Shown piece after piece: positions 52,142-60,845 of a DNA stretch of 64,000 nucleotides. Positions within the stretch are counted from its first letter, which is position 1. Each line of letters opens with the position of its first letter. The translations under genes were made by a program, and so were the position numbers. The stretch lies in the NCBI RefSeq assembly GCF_003958635.1, contig NZ_RSEK01000002.1, positions 62,001 through 126,000 of the forward strand, written 5' to 3'. Origin of the DNA: Altericroceibacterium xinjiangense. Lineage in GTDB: Bacteria > Pseudomonadota > Alphaproteobacteria > Sphingomonadales > Sphingomonadaceae. Under the pieces are notes generated by a model that did no database searches, was not told the DNA's origin, and worked only from the letters and a program-made list of their open reading frames with translations.

Positions 52142-54802
52142 TCAGTCGCGCAGCCGGTTCACCCCCTGGGCCAGCGCGACGTAAAGCTTGCCCATATCCG
52201 ACGAAAGCAGCGTCACCGCCAGCGCGTTGCCATCGCGAGTCGACAGGATCGAGCGCAGCATCGCCTCGAAATCGCGGATGTAGCGGTTGACCGTTTCCCG
52301 GAATTCGGTGTCCTGCTCGTACACTTCGGTCAACTGGCGCGCTTGCCGGTTGTCGAGCAGCTTGACCGCGCGCCGGGTGAAGATCCCCCGGTCCCCCCGC
52401 AGATAGCTGGCCCAGGCCGTGTCGCTCACCTCGTTGGACAACGCCTTGCCGATATCGACCGCGCTGGAATTGAGCCGGTCGGTGATCAGCGCCATCCGCC
52501 GGGCGAAGTCGTTGTCGACTTGCTCTTCCGCCCGCTGGCGCGCCTGCGCCACCCGGCGTTCAAGGTTAGCGGCCAGTTCGTTGACTTGCTCCAGCTGGGT
52601 GGCGAAGTGCCGGGCCGCGTCGGCACTTGCCTGACGGGACCGCTCGGCCGCCTGATCCAGTTCCGCCAGCGCGCCGCCGGCCTGGTCCTGTACGGCGCTG
52701 CCGACTGCCTGCGCCGCTTCGGAGCCGATCCTGCGGGCGAGGGCGGAGATCGCCCGGGCCTGCTGCCCGTCGATGTTCTCGATGACGTGGCGGGATGCTT
52801 CCTCCAGCGTGCCGAGCGCCGCCTGCAGTTCGTCCCGCGCATGGACGGCGAGCGCTTCGGTTTCGGCACCCAGCAGCGCGATCGCATCGCGCAGGCTGGC
52901 GAGCCGCTCCCCGTGGGCGTCGCCCTTTTGCGCCAGCTGATCGTGCAGCGCGTCCAGCTGCTCCAGCGCCGCGCTGGCTTCTTCGCGCGCCGTGGCGACC
53001 CGCTGGACCAGCGCCTCGCCCTTTGCGCCGGTCTGGTCGATCCGTTCCTCCACCAGCGCCGTCTGGCGGTCGAACCCGGCCAGCCGTTCTTCGGCGCGAG
53101 CAACGGCTTCGGGCAGCGGCCCACCGGCCTGATGCGCGCTTGACCGGATTACTTCCAGCAGACGGACGCTGTCGTCGGTCAGCTGGGAAACCAGTTCCCC
53201 GGTGCCGTTCAGCGCATCGCGGCTTTCGCCGAGCTTGGCCGACAGTGCGCCGACGGCTTGGGCCAGCTGCTGCCCCGCCAGATCGCCCTGGCCGACCGCC
53301 CGCTCCATTTCGGCGGAAAACTCCCCGAGCATGCCCGCAAGCGCCTCGCCGCGGTCCGACAAGTCGGTGACGCGGGCAAGGTAGTCCTGCTCCCGCTGCG
53401 CGATCGTTGCATCGAGCGTTTCGAACCGCTCCTGCAGGCGGGCAAGGGCGTCGCCTTCCTGCCGCTCCGCTTCCTCGCGGCGCCGGGCGATGTCCTGCTC
53501 GAACGCAGCGGTCCGCTCGGCCATGGCCTCGTCCACCCGGCGGGCTTCCTCGCTCAAGGCGGCCAGGCGGCGGCGCGCGTTTTCCAGCGCCGCGCTGTCC
53601 ACTTCCGAAATCTGCTGGATCGCCGAATTCAGGCGCTCCTCCAGCCGCGCGACGGCCGCGCGCCAGCGTTCCGACGCTTCGCCTTGGGCGCTTTGCAGCG
53701 CAGCGGCGATCCGCTCCCCGTCCGCGCCCACTTCCGCGATGCGGCCCCGCACGGCTTCGAGTGCGACGTTCTCCTGCTCGCCAAGTTCCGCGGAGCGGGC
53801 CGCAAGCTCGGCCGACAGCGAGTCGGCGCGGCGGCGGATCGAGGCGAGAACTTCGGCCTCCTGCTCGTCCATTTCGGCCCGGAAGGCTTCGCCCCGTTCG
53901 GCCAGCGCGGCGAACCGGGTGTCCGAAATCTCGCCCAGCTTGCGCGCGTGGTCCTCGAACGCCTGCAACGCTTCCTCGGTCCGGGCGCGCAAGTGCTGCA
54001 TCTGCTGTTCGGTCGCAGTGCCGGATTGATCGAGGCGGTGGAAACCGCCGATCAGTTCTTCCAGCTGTTCCTGCGCGACGCGGCCGGCGCTGCCGATCTG
54101 GTTGGCAAGGTCGCGCGCGGAGTTGGACACCACCGGCAAATCGCCGCGCAGGCGGTTCATGTTGTCCAGCGCGGTCGAGCTGACCCGGCCGATCGCCTCG
54201 ACTTGTTCCCCGTTGTCCCGAATCAGGGTCTGCAGCCGGTCCGCGTGCTGGGACAAGCGTTCCCCGGCGCCGCGGCCGAGCGATTCGAGATCGCGAGACT
54301 GGGCGGCGATGAACTCACGCGCCGCGGCCAGTTCGCGGTTCACGTTGACCAGCCGTTCTTCCAGCCGCGCCGATTCCGTCGACAGCGCGTGGGCGGCGCT
54401 GGCAAAGCGCCCCGCTTCACGGCGGCTGTTGCGCATCGCCAGCAGCCACAGCGCGATGATGAGCGCGACCGGCATCGACCAACTGGCGATCCAGCCGCTC
54501 CACTGCTCCGGCGTTGCGGGAGCGAACATTTCCTGATCGTGGGCAAAGACGAAAAAGGCGGTCCAGCCTGCGATCGCCAGCGCGGCAAGCGGCGGAGCAA
54601 CGCGTTCGGGTGAGCCGCCCCGGGCCGATTCGTCCTCGTACACCGGCTGCTCGATCCATTCCGGCTGCGGAGGCAGGTCCGCAGTGCCGGGATCGGTCGT
54701 TTCGACGCTCGCTTCAGGAGCCGCCTCGGGGAGCGATTGAGGGTTGGTTTCCGCCTCGGGCGTGCCCGGTTCGACCGCTGCCAGATTCTTGATGTTCGCC
54801 AT
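52142..54802 (-). CDS. large coiled-coil inner-membrane protein, TipN-like topology
   Basis: 886 residues from ATG 54802 (GGGAGCAG upstream); a longer frame to 54988 is rejected. An acidic Pro-rich N-terminus (1-65) is followed by two membrane helices, about 70-87 and 105-123, then an almost unbroken Ala/Glu/Arg/Gln-rich coiled coil (about 130-790), and a conserved-looking globular end (about 790-886: ARRMALITDRLNSSAVDIGKALSNE...GDRGIFTRRAVKLLDNRQARQL). Caulobacter TipN, the new-pole landmark, has the same length and the same plan of two N-terminal helices and a long coiled coil. Orthology is an inference from architecture and remembered length, not alignment. Cell-pole or division-site scaffold is the best guess. 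Confidence 0.7.
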   Translation of the reverse strand: MANIKNLAAVEPGTPEAETNPQSLPEAAPEASVETTDPGTADLPPQPEWIEQPVYEDESARGGSPERVAPPLAALAIAGWTAFFVFAHDQEMFAPATPEQWSGWIASWSMPVALIIALWLLAMRNSRREAGRFASAAHALSTESARLEERLVNVNRELAAAREFIAAQSRDLESLGRGAGERLSQHADRLQTLIRDNGEQVEAIGRVSSTALDNMNRLRGDLPVVSNSARDLANQIGSAGRVAQEQLEELIGGFHRLDQSGTATEQQMQHLRARTEEALQAFEDHARKLGEISDTRFAALAERGEAFRAEMDEQEAEVLASIRRRADSLSAELAARSAELGEQENVALEAVRGRIAEVGADGERIAAALQSAQGEASERWRAAVARLEERLNSAIQQISEVDSAALENARRRLAALSEEARRVDEAMAERTAAFEQDIARRREEAERQEGDALARLQERFETLDATIAQREQDYLARVTDLSDRGEALAGMLGEFSAEMERAVGQGDLAGQQLAQAVGALSAKLGESRDALNGTGELVSQLTDDSVRLLEVIRSSAHQAGGPLPEAVARAEERLAGFDRQTALVEERIDQTGAKGEALVQRVATAREEASAALEQLDALHDQLAQKGDAHGERLASLRDAIALLGAETEALAVHARDELQAALGTLEEASRHVIENIDGQQARAISALARRIGSEAAQAVGSAVQDQAGGALAELDQAAERSRQASADAARHFATQLEQVNELAANLERRVAQARQRAEEQVDNDFARRMALITDRLNSSAVDIGKALSNEVSDTAWASYLRGDRGIFTRRAVKLLDNRQARQLTEVYEQDTEFRETVNRYIRDFEAMLRSILSTRDGNALAVTLLSSDMGKLYVALAQGVNRLRD

Positions 54803-54908
54803 CTGCTCCCGATAGCACAGCGCGCGTGGGCTTGAACCCACCTTGGCAGACGGGGACGAAGCTTTTAGCTGGGCGGCCAGAAGCAGGAAGCCAGACATAG
54901 GAGAGACG

Positions 54909-56087
54909 GTGCGGGTCGCCCTGGTTTCGATCTTGGAACGCTGCGCGGATGAGCCGCAGCGTGCACGCGGATCGCTCGCGCTCGGCACCGCCAGCGTGGC
55001 CAGCCAGCAAGTCGGGCTGGCGCTCGCGCTCGGGTGTGAGCGAGTGCTGTGCCTTGCCGCGCCGTTCGACAGCGGACTCGCGGGCTTGCAGCAGCAGGCC
55101 GAATCGGGCGGCGCCCAGTTCCTGCCGCTGCGCGATGCGGCGCAGCTGGTGGGATCGGTCGGCCCGGAGGATGAGCTGCTGCTGCTGGCCGATGGCCTCT
55201 ATCCCGATGTAGCCGAAGCGGTGGCGCTGCTCGAAACCGGTCCTGCCGTGCTGACCTTGCCCGCCGAACAGGGCATCCCGGCGGGCTTTGAGCGGATCGA
55301 CGCCGCACGGGCCTGGGCCGGGGCCATGATCGTCCCCGGCGCGCTCGTCCGCCGGCTGGTCGAGTTGCCGCCCGATGCCGATCCGTTTTCCGGCCTGCTG
55401 CGGATTGCCCTGCAGGCGCGCGTCGCGGAGCGGCCGCTGCCGCCGATCTGGCTGGAGAACGGATCCTGGCGGCTGGTGACCTGCGTCAGCGATGCCGCGA
55501 CGCTTGAGACCGGATGGCGGCAGCGCCGGCTGCCCGGCGCCCCGCCGTTCCGGCCCAGTGCGTGGCTGGCCCGCGCGGCGATTTCCCGTTCCGGCGCGGA
55601 ATTGCTGGCGCGGAAGGACAAGCAGCCGGCCTTGTCATGGACCGCCGGTGTGCTGCTGGTCGCAGCGATCGCCCTGGCCTGGTTCGGCCTCGTCGTCCCG
55701 GCTTATCTGCTGATCGCGTTGGCGGTGGTCAGCCTCGCGCTCGCCCACGCGGTGATCGCGCTGGACCGCCCGGTGTACCGGCCCGCCGCGCCGAACCCGC
55801 AGATCGGCTGGTTCCGCGACGTGCCGGACGTGGCGTTGCTGATCGTGTCGGCGCTGGCGCTGGACGGCGCATGGTATGAACGATTGTTTCCGCCGCTGGT
55901 CCTGATCGGCTTGCTGCGGGTGAGCGGCGAGTACGCCGGATGGCCCAATCTGCTGCGCGACGGGGGATTTCTTGCCCTTGCGCTCGCGTTTGCCGCCCTG
56001 TTCGGCGCGGCCGAGCCGGCGCTCATGCTCGCGGCCCTGCTGCTGCTTGCGCTTCAGCTGGGCTTCCTGCGGGGACGGGCGGGATAA
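54909..56087 (+). CDS. unknown: transferase-like N-terminus fused to multi-pass membrane domain
   Basis: 392 residues from GTG 54909 with a strong AGGAGAG 4 nt upstream. The N-terminal 230 residues look like a nucleotidyltransferase-type alpha/beta fold: after RGSLALGTASVASQQVGLALALGCERVLCLAA, the rest contains LLLLADGLYPD and FERIDAARAWAGAMIVPG. The glycine-rich start loop of classical MobA-like transferases is not clear. The C-terminal 160 residues hold about 6 hydrophobic helices. In sphingomonads, CDP-alcohol transferases are sometimes fused to such domains, but I see no D-G-x2-A-R motif. It is divergent from the coiled-coil gene (106 bp between) and converges with the CDF gene, leaving 3 bp. 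Confidence 0.65.
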   Translation: MRVALVSILERCADEPQRARGSLALGTASVASQQVGLALALGCERVLCLAAPFDSGLAGLQQQAESGGAQFLPLRDAAQLVGSVGPEDELLLLADGLYPDVAEAVALLETGPAVLTLPAEQGIPAGFERIDAARAWAGAMIVPGALVRRLVELPPDADPFSGLLRIALQARVAERPLPPIWLENGSWRLVTCVSDAATLETGWRQRRLPGAPPFRPSAWLARAAISRSGAELLARKDKQPALSWTAGVLLVAAIALAWFGLVVPAYLLIALAVVSLALAHAVIALDRPVYRPAAPNPQIGWFRDVPDVALLIVSALALDGAWYERLFPPLVLIGLLRVSGEYAGWPNLLRDGGFLALALAFAALFGAAEPALMLAALLLLALQLGFLRGRAG

Positions 56088-56090
56088 ACG

Positions 56091-56729
56091 CTATTCGGCG
56101 GGCGCGGAGTCGCGGCGCATTTGCGGGAGCGCTTCCAGTGCAACGCGAATGGCGGAGCGGGTGAACACCACTGCCATTCCCGCGCCGATCAGGATGTCCG
56201 GCCACGGCGAATGGAACAGCGCCACGGCCCCTGCGGCCAGAAGCACCCCGGTGTTGGAAATCACGTCATTGCGTGAACATTCCACGGTGCTGGACATGTT
56301 CACGTCCTGCTTGCGGAAGCGCCACAGCAGACGCAGGCACAGCAGGTTCGCCGCCAGCGCAAGAGTGCCGAAGGTCAGCATCAGCGTCGAGGACGGCGGC
56401 ACCCCGCTGCGGATCTTGAACCAGACGTTCAGCGCCACGCCGATCGCCAGCATCAGGATTACCGCGCTTTTCAGCAAGGCGACGCCCGCTTTCCACTGCT
56501 GGCTGCGGCCGATGGCGTAAAGGCTCACGCCATAGACCAGCGCATCGCCCAGCATGTCGGCGGCATCGGCCATCAGCGCTGCCGAACCCGCCAGCACGCC
56601 CGCGCCGAATTCGACGAAGAACATCACGGCGTTGATCGCCAGCACGATCTGCAACACGCGCCGCTGATCGGCGTGCTGCGCCAGCAGCTCCAGCTCCGAT
56701 CCCTTGGATGAACAGCAATGATCGGCCAT
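56091..56729 (-). CDS. cation diffusion facilitator family transporter
   Basis: 212 residues from ATG 56729 (56747 also in frame). Six membrane helices without a C-terminal cytoplasmic domain. Helix 2 has the metal-site residues in SAALMADAADMLGDALVYG, and helix 5 contains N-D in ECSRNDVISNTGVLL. A short CC-containing N-terminus (ADHCCSSKG) may bind metal. It exports Zn2+, Co2+ or similar ions in exchange for protons. The missing C-terminal domain makes it shorter than usual CDFs. Confidence 0.88.
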   Translation of the reverse strand: MADHCCSSKGSELELLAQHADQRRVLQIVLAINAVMFFVEFGAGVLAGSAALMADAADMLGDALVYGVSLYAIGRSQQWKAGVALLKSAVILMLAIGVALNVWFKIRSGVPPSSTLMLTFGTLALAANLLCLRLLWRFRKQDVNMSSTVECSRNDVISNTGVLLAAGAVALFHSPWPDILIGAGMAVVFTRSAIRVALEALPQMRRDSAPAE

Positions 56730-56789
56730 TGGACCAATCTGGAGCACCCGCCAGCAGCGCGCAAGGGTGCGGGTTGTTCATCGCGGTGA

Positions 56790-56817
56790 TTGACCGCGCC
56801 GAAAAACCCGCTAAATG
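56790..56817 (+). promoter_or_regulatory. tRNA-Val promoter
   Basis: TTGACC (56790-56795), 16-bp spacer, TAAATG (56812-56817), about 10 bp before the tRNA 5' end. Confidence 0.5.
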
Positions 56818-56827
56818 CCCGCGCTTC

Positions 56828-56903
56828 GGGCGGTTAGCTCAGTTGGTAGAGCATCTCGTTTACACCGAGAGGGTCGGCGGTTCGAGCCCGTCACCGCCCA
56901 CCA
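56828..56903 (+). tRNA. tRNA-Val (TAC)
   Basis: 76 nt with encoded CCA. Acceptor GGGCGGT/ACCGCCC, D-arm TAGCTCAGTTGGTAGAGCA, anticodon loop TTTACAC (TAC) between CTCG-type stems (TCTCG/CGAGA), T-arm with GGTTCGAGCCC. The standard class I cloverleaf fits. Downstream, the lipoprotein gene converges and ends 15 bp away. Confidence 0.97.
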
Positions 56904-56918
56904 TATCCCATCGCTTCT

Positions 56919-57260
56919 TCAGCGAAACGCGCAGCGGGCGGCCGAAGTCGTCACCACCGCCAGTGCTTCGGGATCGTTCCATTCGCGCACCTGATCGATC
57001 AAGCGGGGCACGGTCAGCGTCTGCCGCTGTTCCTTGATTTCGGACGCGAAGCGGGAGATCGAGCGAATCTGGCTGATCGACAAGTCCTCCTCCCAGATCG
57101 GCGCCATGCAGGAAGCGATCCCCGCAGGAACGCCAGCGTCGACCAGCCCGCTTTCCACCCGGTTCTGGACTACCGTTGAGCAGCCCGAAACCATCAGGGC
57201 CATTGCGGCAATCGCCGAGAGGCGCCGGACGCCCGATTTGCTGGTTTTGCGCTGATCCAT
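56919..57260 (-). CDS. small lipoprotein of unknown function
   Basis: 113 residues from ATG 57260 (AAGGAGAG upstream). Signal sequence with lipobox MVSG-C (RRLSAIAAMALMVSGCSTVVQNRVESGL), so it is a lipoprotein; Ser after the Cys favours outer-membrane sorting. The mature part GVPAGIASCMAPIWEEDLSISQIRSISRFAS... has two further Cys. I know it only as a sphingomonad-type hypothetical protein. The gene lies between tRNA-Val and the thioredoxin-like gene. Confidence 0.75.
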   Translation of the reverse strand: MDQRKTSKSGVRRLSAIAAMALMVSGCSTVVQNRVESGLVDAGVPAGIASCMAPIWEEDLSISQIRSISRFASEIKEQRQTLTVPRLIDQVREWNDPEALAVVTTSAARCAFR

Positions 57261-57359
57261 CGTGGTTGCTCTCCTTGGTTCCTGTTGCTGAACGGCAGGG
57301 GAAGGCAATCGTTTCGGCATGGACGCACCGCACTCGCCTCCACTGCCCGAATCGCCCGC

Positions 57360-57959
57360 TCAGGCGCCCTGCGCTTCGGCGACCAGTTCGCGCGCTTCTT
57401 CGGAAGACCAGTCATAGCCGCCGATCACCCGCCAGACTTCCTCCCCGGCCGCGTTGTAGAGCACCGTCGTCGGCAGCACCGCCCCGCCGCCGCCGTAATG
57501 CATCGACAAGTCGTTCTCCGGGTCGAGCCACGGCTGGAGATTGCCGAACCGGTGCTCGGCCCAGAACGGGTTCACCACTTCGGCGCCTTGCAAATCCTCG
57601 CTCACCGCCAGCACGCGCGGCGCGCCTTCCTCTCCCGCCAGTTGGTCGAGCATCGGCATCTCGACCACGCACGGCGCGCACCACGTCGCCCACAAGTTGA
57701 CCAGGATCGGCCCGCCCTTCAGCTCCGCGAGATTGAGCTTCAGGTCGTTGGGGCCGGTGATGGTCACGTCCGGCAGCGGCTCGCCCGCATGGCTGCGATC
57801 GACCGTGCCGGTCAGGGAAGCCGCGGGTTCGGCGCCCGCGTTTTCAGCAGCCGCGCTTTCCTGCGGTTGCGCCGGTTCTGCGGTTTGCCTATCGCAGCCC
57901 CCGATAGCGAGCGGGGCGGCAAAGGCGAGCATGAGCGAAAAGGGAACGGAACGGACCAT
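57360..57959 (-). CDS. TlpA-family membrane-anchored thioredoxin
   Basis: 199 residues from ATG 57959 (TTGGAG upstream). N-terminal lipoprotein-like signal [18 protein letters not shown]. An acidic linker is followed by a thioredoxin fold with active site [21 protein letters not shown] (W-C-A-P-C) and the cis-Pro loop VLPTTVLYN. TlpA-type proteins reduce periplasmic disulfides, often for cytochrome maturation. Its start codon overlaps that of argH on the opposite strand by two bases (CATG). Confidence 0.92.
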   Translation of the reverse strand: MVRSVPFSLMLAFAAPLAIGGCDRQTAEPAQPQESAAAENAGAEPAASLTGTVDRSHAGEPLPDVTITGPNDLKLNLAELKGGPILVNLWATWCAPCVVEMPMLDQLAGEEGAPRVLAVSEDLQGAEVVNPFWAEHRFGNLQPWLDPENDLSMHYGGGGAVLPTTVLYNAAGEEVWRVIGGYDWSSEEARELVAEAQGA

Positions 57960-59346
57960 GTCAGGCTCCAACCAGATGTGGGGAGGGCGCTTCGCCGAAG
58001 GGCCTAGCGCGATCATGCGTGAAATCAACGCCTCTATCCCGTTCGACAAGGCCCTGTGGCGGCAGGACATCGCCGCCAGCAAGGCTCACGTCGCCATGCT
58101 TGGCCAGCAGGGGATCGTGTCCGCCGCCGATGCGCAGACCATTTCGGAAGGCCTTGACCGCGTCGCCGCCGAATACGAAGCGAACGGCGTGCCCGAGGAC
58201 TGGGACCTCGAAGACATCCACATGACCACCGAAAGCCGGCTCGCCGAATTGATCGGCCCGGTTGCCGGACGCCTGCACACCGCCCGCAGCCGCAACGATC
58301 AGGTGGCAACCGACTTCCGGCTCTGGGTCCGCGACGCAATCGACCAGACGGACGCGGGCCTCGCGCAGTTGCAGCGCGCGCTGGTGGACCGGGCGGGGGA
58401 GCATGCCGGCAGCATCATGCCCGGCTTCACCCACCTGCAGACGGCGCAGCCCGTCACGCTGGGCCACCACCTGATGGCCTATTACGAGATGATCCGGCGC
58501 GACCGATCCCGCTTCCGGGATGCCCGCGCGCGGCTGAACGAAAGCCCGCTCGGCAGTGCGGCGCTGGCCGGCACGGGGTTCCCGATCGACCGGGACCAGA
58601 CGGCTCGCGCCCTCGAGTTCGATCGGCCGACGGCGAACAGCCTCGATGCCGTATCGGACCGGGATTTCGCGCTCGATTACCTCCAGGCCGCCGCGCAGTG
58701 CTCACTGCACTTGTCGCGGTTGGCGGAAGAATTCGTGATCTGGGCCAGCCAGCCGTTCGGCTTCGTCCGGCTGCCCGACGCGCTCAGCACCGGCAGCTCG
58801 ATCATGCCGCAAAAGAAGAACCCGGACGCGGCCGAGCTGGTGCGCGGCCATTCCGGACGGATCGTCGGTGCCGCCGTGTCGCTGATGGTGACGATGAAGG
58901 GCCTGCCGCTTGCCTATTCCAAGGACATGCAGGACGACAAGCCGCCGGTGTTCGAAGCTGCCGGCCTGCTCGGACTGTCGATCGCGGCGATGACCGGAAT
59001 GGTGGCGGACGCCGCGTTCCGTACCGATCGGATGCGCGCCGCTGCGGAACTCGGCTATGCCACCGCGACCGATCTCGCCGATTGGCTGGTGCGTCAGGCG
59101 GACATTCCCTTCCGGGAAGCGCACCACATCACCGGCGCGGCTGTCAGGCTGGCGGAAAGCAAGGGCGTTGCGCTCGACGCGCTCTCGCCGGAGGAATTGC
59201 AGAACATCGATTCCCGGATCGATGAACGGGTCTACACCGCGCTGTCGGTCGAAGCCTCGGTCGCGGCGCGCAGCAGCCACGGCGGGACCGCGCCCGATCA
59301 GGTTCGCCAGCGCGTGGCCGAAGCGAACAAGGCACTGGGCGCATGA
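57958..59346 (+). CDS. argH: argininosuccinate lyase
   Basis: 462 residues from ATG 57958 (AGGGAACGGA upstream). Fumarase/aspartase fold with [57 protein letters not shown] and the signature loop [21 protein letters not shown] (catalytic Ser). Last step of arginine synthesis: argininosuccinate to arginine and fumarate. It overlaps the small lipoprotein gene by 4 nt, then lysA. Confidence 0.97.
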   Translation: MSGSNQMWGGRFAEGPSAIMREINASIPFDKALWRQDIAASKAHVAMLGQQGIVSAADAQTISEGLDRVAAEYEANGVPEDWDLEDIHMTTESRLAELIGPVAGRLHTARSRNDQVATDFRLWVRDAIDQTDAGLAQLQRALVDRAGEHAGSIMPGFTHLQTAQPVTLGHHLMAYYEMIRRDRSRFRDARARLNESPLGSAALAGTGFPIDRDQTARALEFDRPTANSLDAVSDRDFALDYLQAAAQCSLHLSRLAEEFVIWASQPFGFVRLPDALSTGSSIMPQKKNPDAAELVRGHSGRIVGAAVSLMVTMKGLPLAYSKDMQDDKPPVFEAAGLLGLSIAAMTGMVADAAFRTDRMRAAAELGYATATDLADWLVRQADIPFREAHHITGAAVRLAESKGVALDALSPEELQNIDSRIDERVYTALSVEASVAARSSHGGTAPDQVRQRVAEANKALGA

Positions 59347-59582
59347 ACCGCCTCCTCCTTCTTGCGCCGCTGATGCTGCTCGGCGCCTGCGCATCCAAGA
59401 CGGAACTGGAGCCGCCGCCCGGCGAGTCGCTGCCGCCTGCGCCCTGGGGGCGCGAAGTGCCGCCGACGGCCGATGCCTTGCTGGAACCGCCGCCGCAGGC
59501 CGTGCCCGAACGCAGCACCGAATTGCGCCGCCGCTCGGAAGAGCGGGAAGACGATCCCTTCGACTTGCCGCCGGAAGGCTGA
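59343..59582 (+). CDS. small Pro/Glu-rich lipoprotein between argH and lysA
   Basis: 79 residues, ATG overlapping the argH stop. Lipobox LLGA-C in [19 protein letters not shown]; mature 64 residues are Pro/Glu/Arg-rich and disordered. A tiny lipoprotein upstream of lysA/dapF is a recurrent proteobacterial feature; the E. coli one (YifL/LptM) helps mature the LptD transporter. Position and size fit, but the short LptM core (C-G-x-K-G-P-L) is not clear, so assignment is inference. Confidence 0.75.
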   Translation: MNRLLLLAPLMLLGACASKTELEPPPGESLPPAPWGREVPPTADALLEPPPQAVPERSTELRRRSEEREDDPFDLPPEG

Positions 59583-59585
59583 CCG

Positions 59586-60845
59586 ATGGACCATTTCCAA
59601 CTCAGAAACGGCGAGCTTTACGCCGAAGACGTTCCCGTTGAACGGATCGCCCGCGCCGTCGGCACGCCGGTCTACGTCTATTCGCGCGCTACGCTGGAAC
59701 GTCACGCCCGCGTGTTCCGCGAAGGTTTGTCCGATGTTGCGCACAAGCATCTGGCTTTCGCGGTAAAATCCAACCCGAACCTGGCGGTGCTGGGCGTGCT
59801 GAAGCGGCAGGGCTACGGCGCTGACGTCGTGTCCGAAGGGGAAATGAAGCGCGCGCTTACAGCCGGGATGCCAGCCGAAGACATCGTCTTTTCCGGGGTC
59901 GGCAAGTCGCGGCGGGAACTGGCGGCGGCGCTGGAAGCCGGGATCGGCCAGTTCAACCTCGAAAGCGAGGAAGAAGGCGTCGAGCTGGCCGAAATCGCGG
60001 CCGCGCAAGGCAGGACGGCCAGCGCGGCGCTGCGGGTCAATCCCGATGTCGATGCGGGCACTCACGCCAAGATTTCCACCGGCAAGGCGGATAACAAGTT
60101 CGGTGTCGCCTATCATCAGGCCGGCGCGATCTACCGGCGGCTGAGCGGGCTGGAGGGCTTGGCGATGCGCGGCCTTGCCGTCCACATCGGTAGCCAGATC
60201 ACCAATCTTGATCCCTCGCGCGCCGCCTTCACCAAGATGGGTGAACTGATGCGGGCCCTGCGCGCCGAAGGCTGCACCGTGACGCACATGGACCTCGGCG
60301 GCGGGCTCGGCGTGCCGTACCGCGCGGGCGAGAGGCTGCCCGGGCCGCAGGAATACGGCGCAATGATCGCGGACGTGACATCCGGCTGGGACGCGGTGCT
60401 GATGTTCGAGCCGGGCAGGGTGATTACCGGCAATTCGGGCGTGCTGGTGACCGAGGTGATCCGGGTGAAACCGGGCGTGACCGCGCCGTTCGTGGTGATC
60501 GATGCGGCGATGAACGATCTTGCCCGCCCGGCGCTGTACGATGCGTGGCACGATTTCATGGCGGTGCAGCCCACGGGTGAGCGGATGAGCGCGCACATCG
60601 TCGGCCCCATCTGCGAAAGTTCGGACACCTTCGCCACCAACCGGGACATCGACACGGTCAAGGCTGGCGATCTTGCGGTATTCCGCACGGCCGGGGCGTA
60701 CGGTGCGACGATGGCCAACACCTACAACAGCCGCGCGCTCGTGCCCGAAGTGATGGTCGATGGCGACAAGTGGGCCGTGGTGGCCGAACGGATCGAGCCG
60801 GAAACCATCTTCGCCGCCGAACGCGTGCCGGACTGGCTCCAATGA
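59586..60845 (+). CDS. lysA: diaminopimelate decarboxylase
   Basis: 419 residues. PLP-dependent alanine-racemase fold: PLP Lys in HLAFAVKSNPNLAVLG, HIGSQI region with TDLD-type loop, GGGLGVPY (phosphate-binding Gly loop), EPGRVITGNSG, and C-terminal C-E-S-S-D-T-F (Cys from the dimer partner) and Y-G-A-T-M-A-N-T-Y-N-S-R. It makes lysine from meso-diaminopimelate. It starts 3 bp after the lipoprotein gene and overlaps the next by 4 nt. Confidence 0.97.
   Translation: MDHFQLRNGELYAEDVPVERIARAVGTPVYVYSRATLERHARVFREGLSDVAHKHLAFAVKSNPNLAVLGVLKRQGYGADVVSEGEMKRALTAGMPAEDIVFSGVGKSRRELAAALEAGIGQFNLESEEEGVELAEIAAAQGRTASAALRVNPDVDAGTHAKISTGKADNKFGVAYHQAGAIYRRLSGLEGLAMRGLAVHIGSQITNLDPSRAAFTKMGELMRALRAEGCTVTHMDLGGGLGVPYRAGERLPGPQEYGAMIADVTSGWDAVLMFEPGRVITGNSGVLVTEVIRVKPGVTAPFVVIDAAMNDLARPALYDAWHDFMAVQPTGERMSAHIVGPICESSDTFATNRDIDTVKAGDLAVFRTAGAYGATMANTYNSRALVPEVMVDGDKWAVVAERIEPETIFAAERVPDWLQ

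Noticed and set aside
52500-54300. Possible internal repeats in the coiled-coil gene
   Set aside because: Similarity comes from heptad composition (Ala/Glu/Arg); I could not find a constant repeat unit by eye.
53258-54613. 451-residue plus-strand frame opposite the coiled-coil gene
   Set aside because: Gly/Arg/Pro/Phe-rich shadow of a highly periodic coiled-coil gene.
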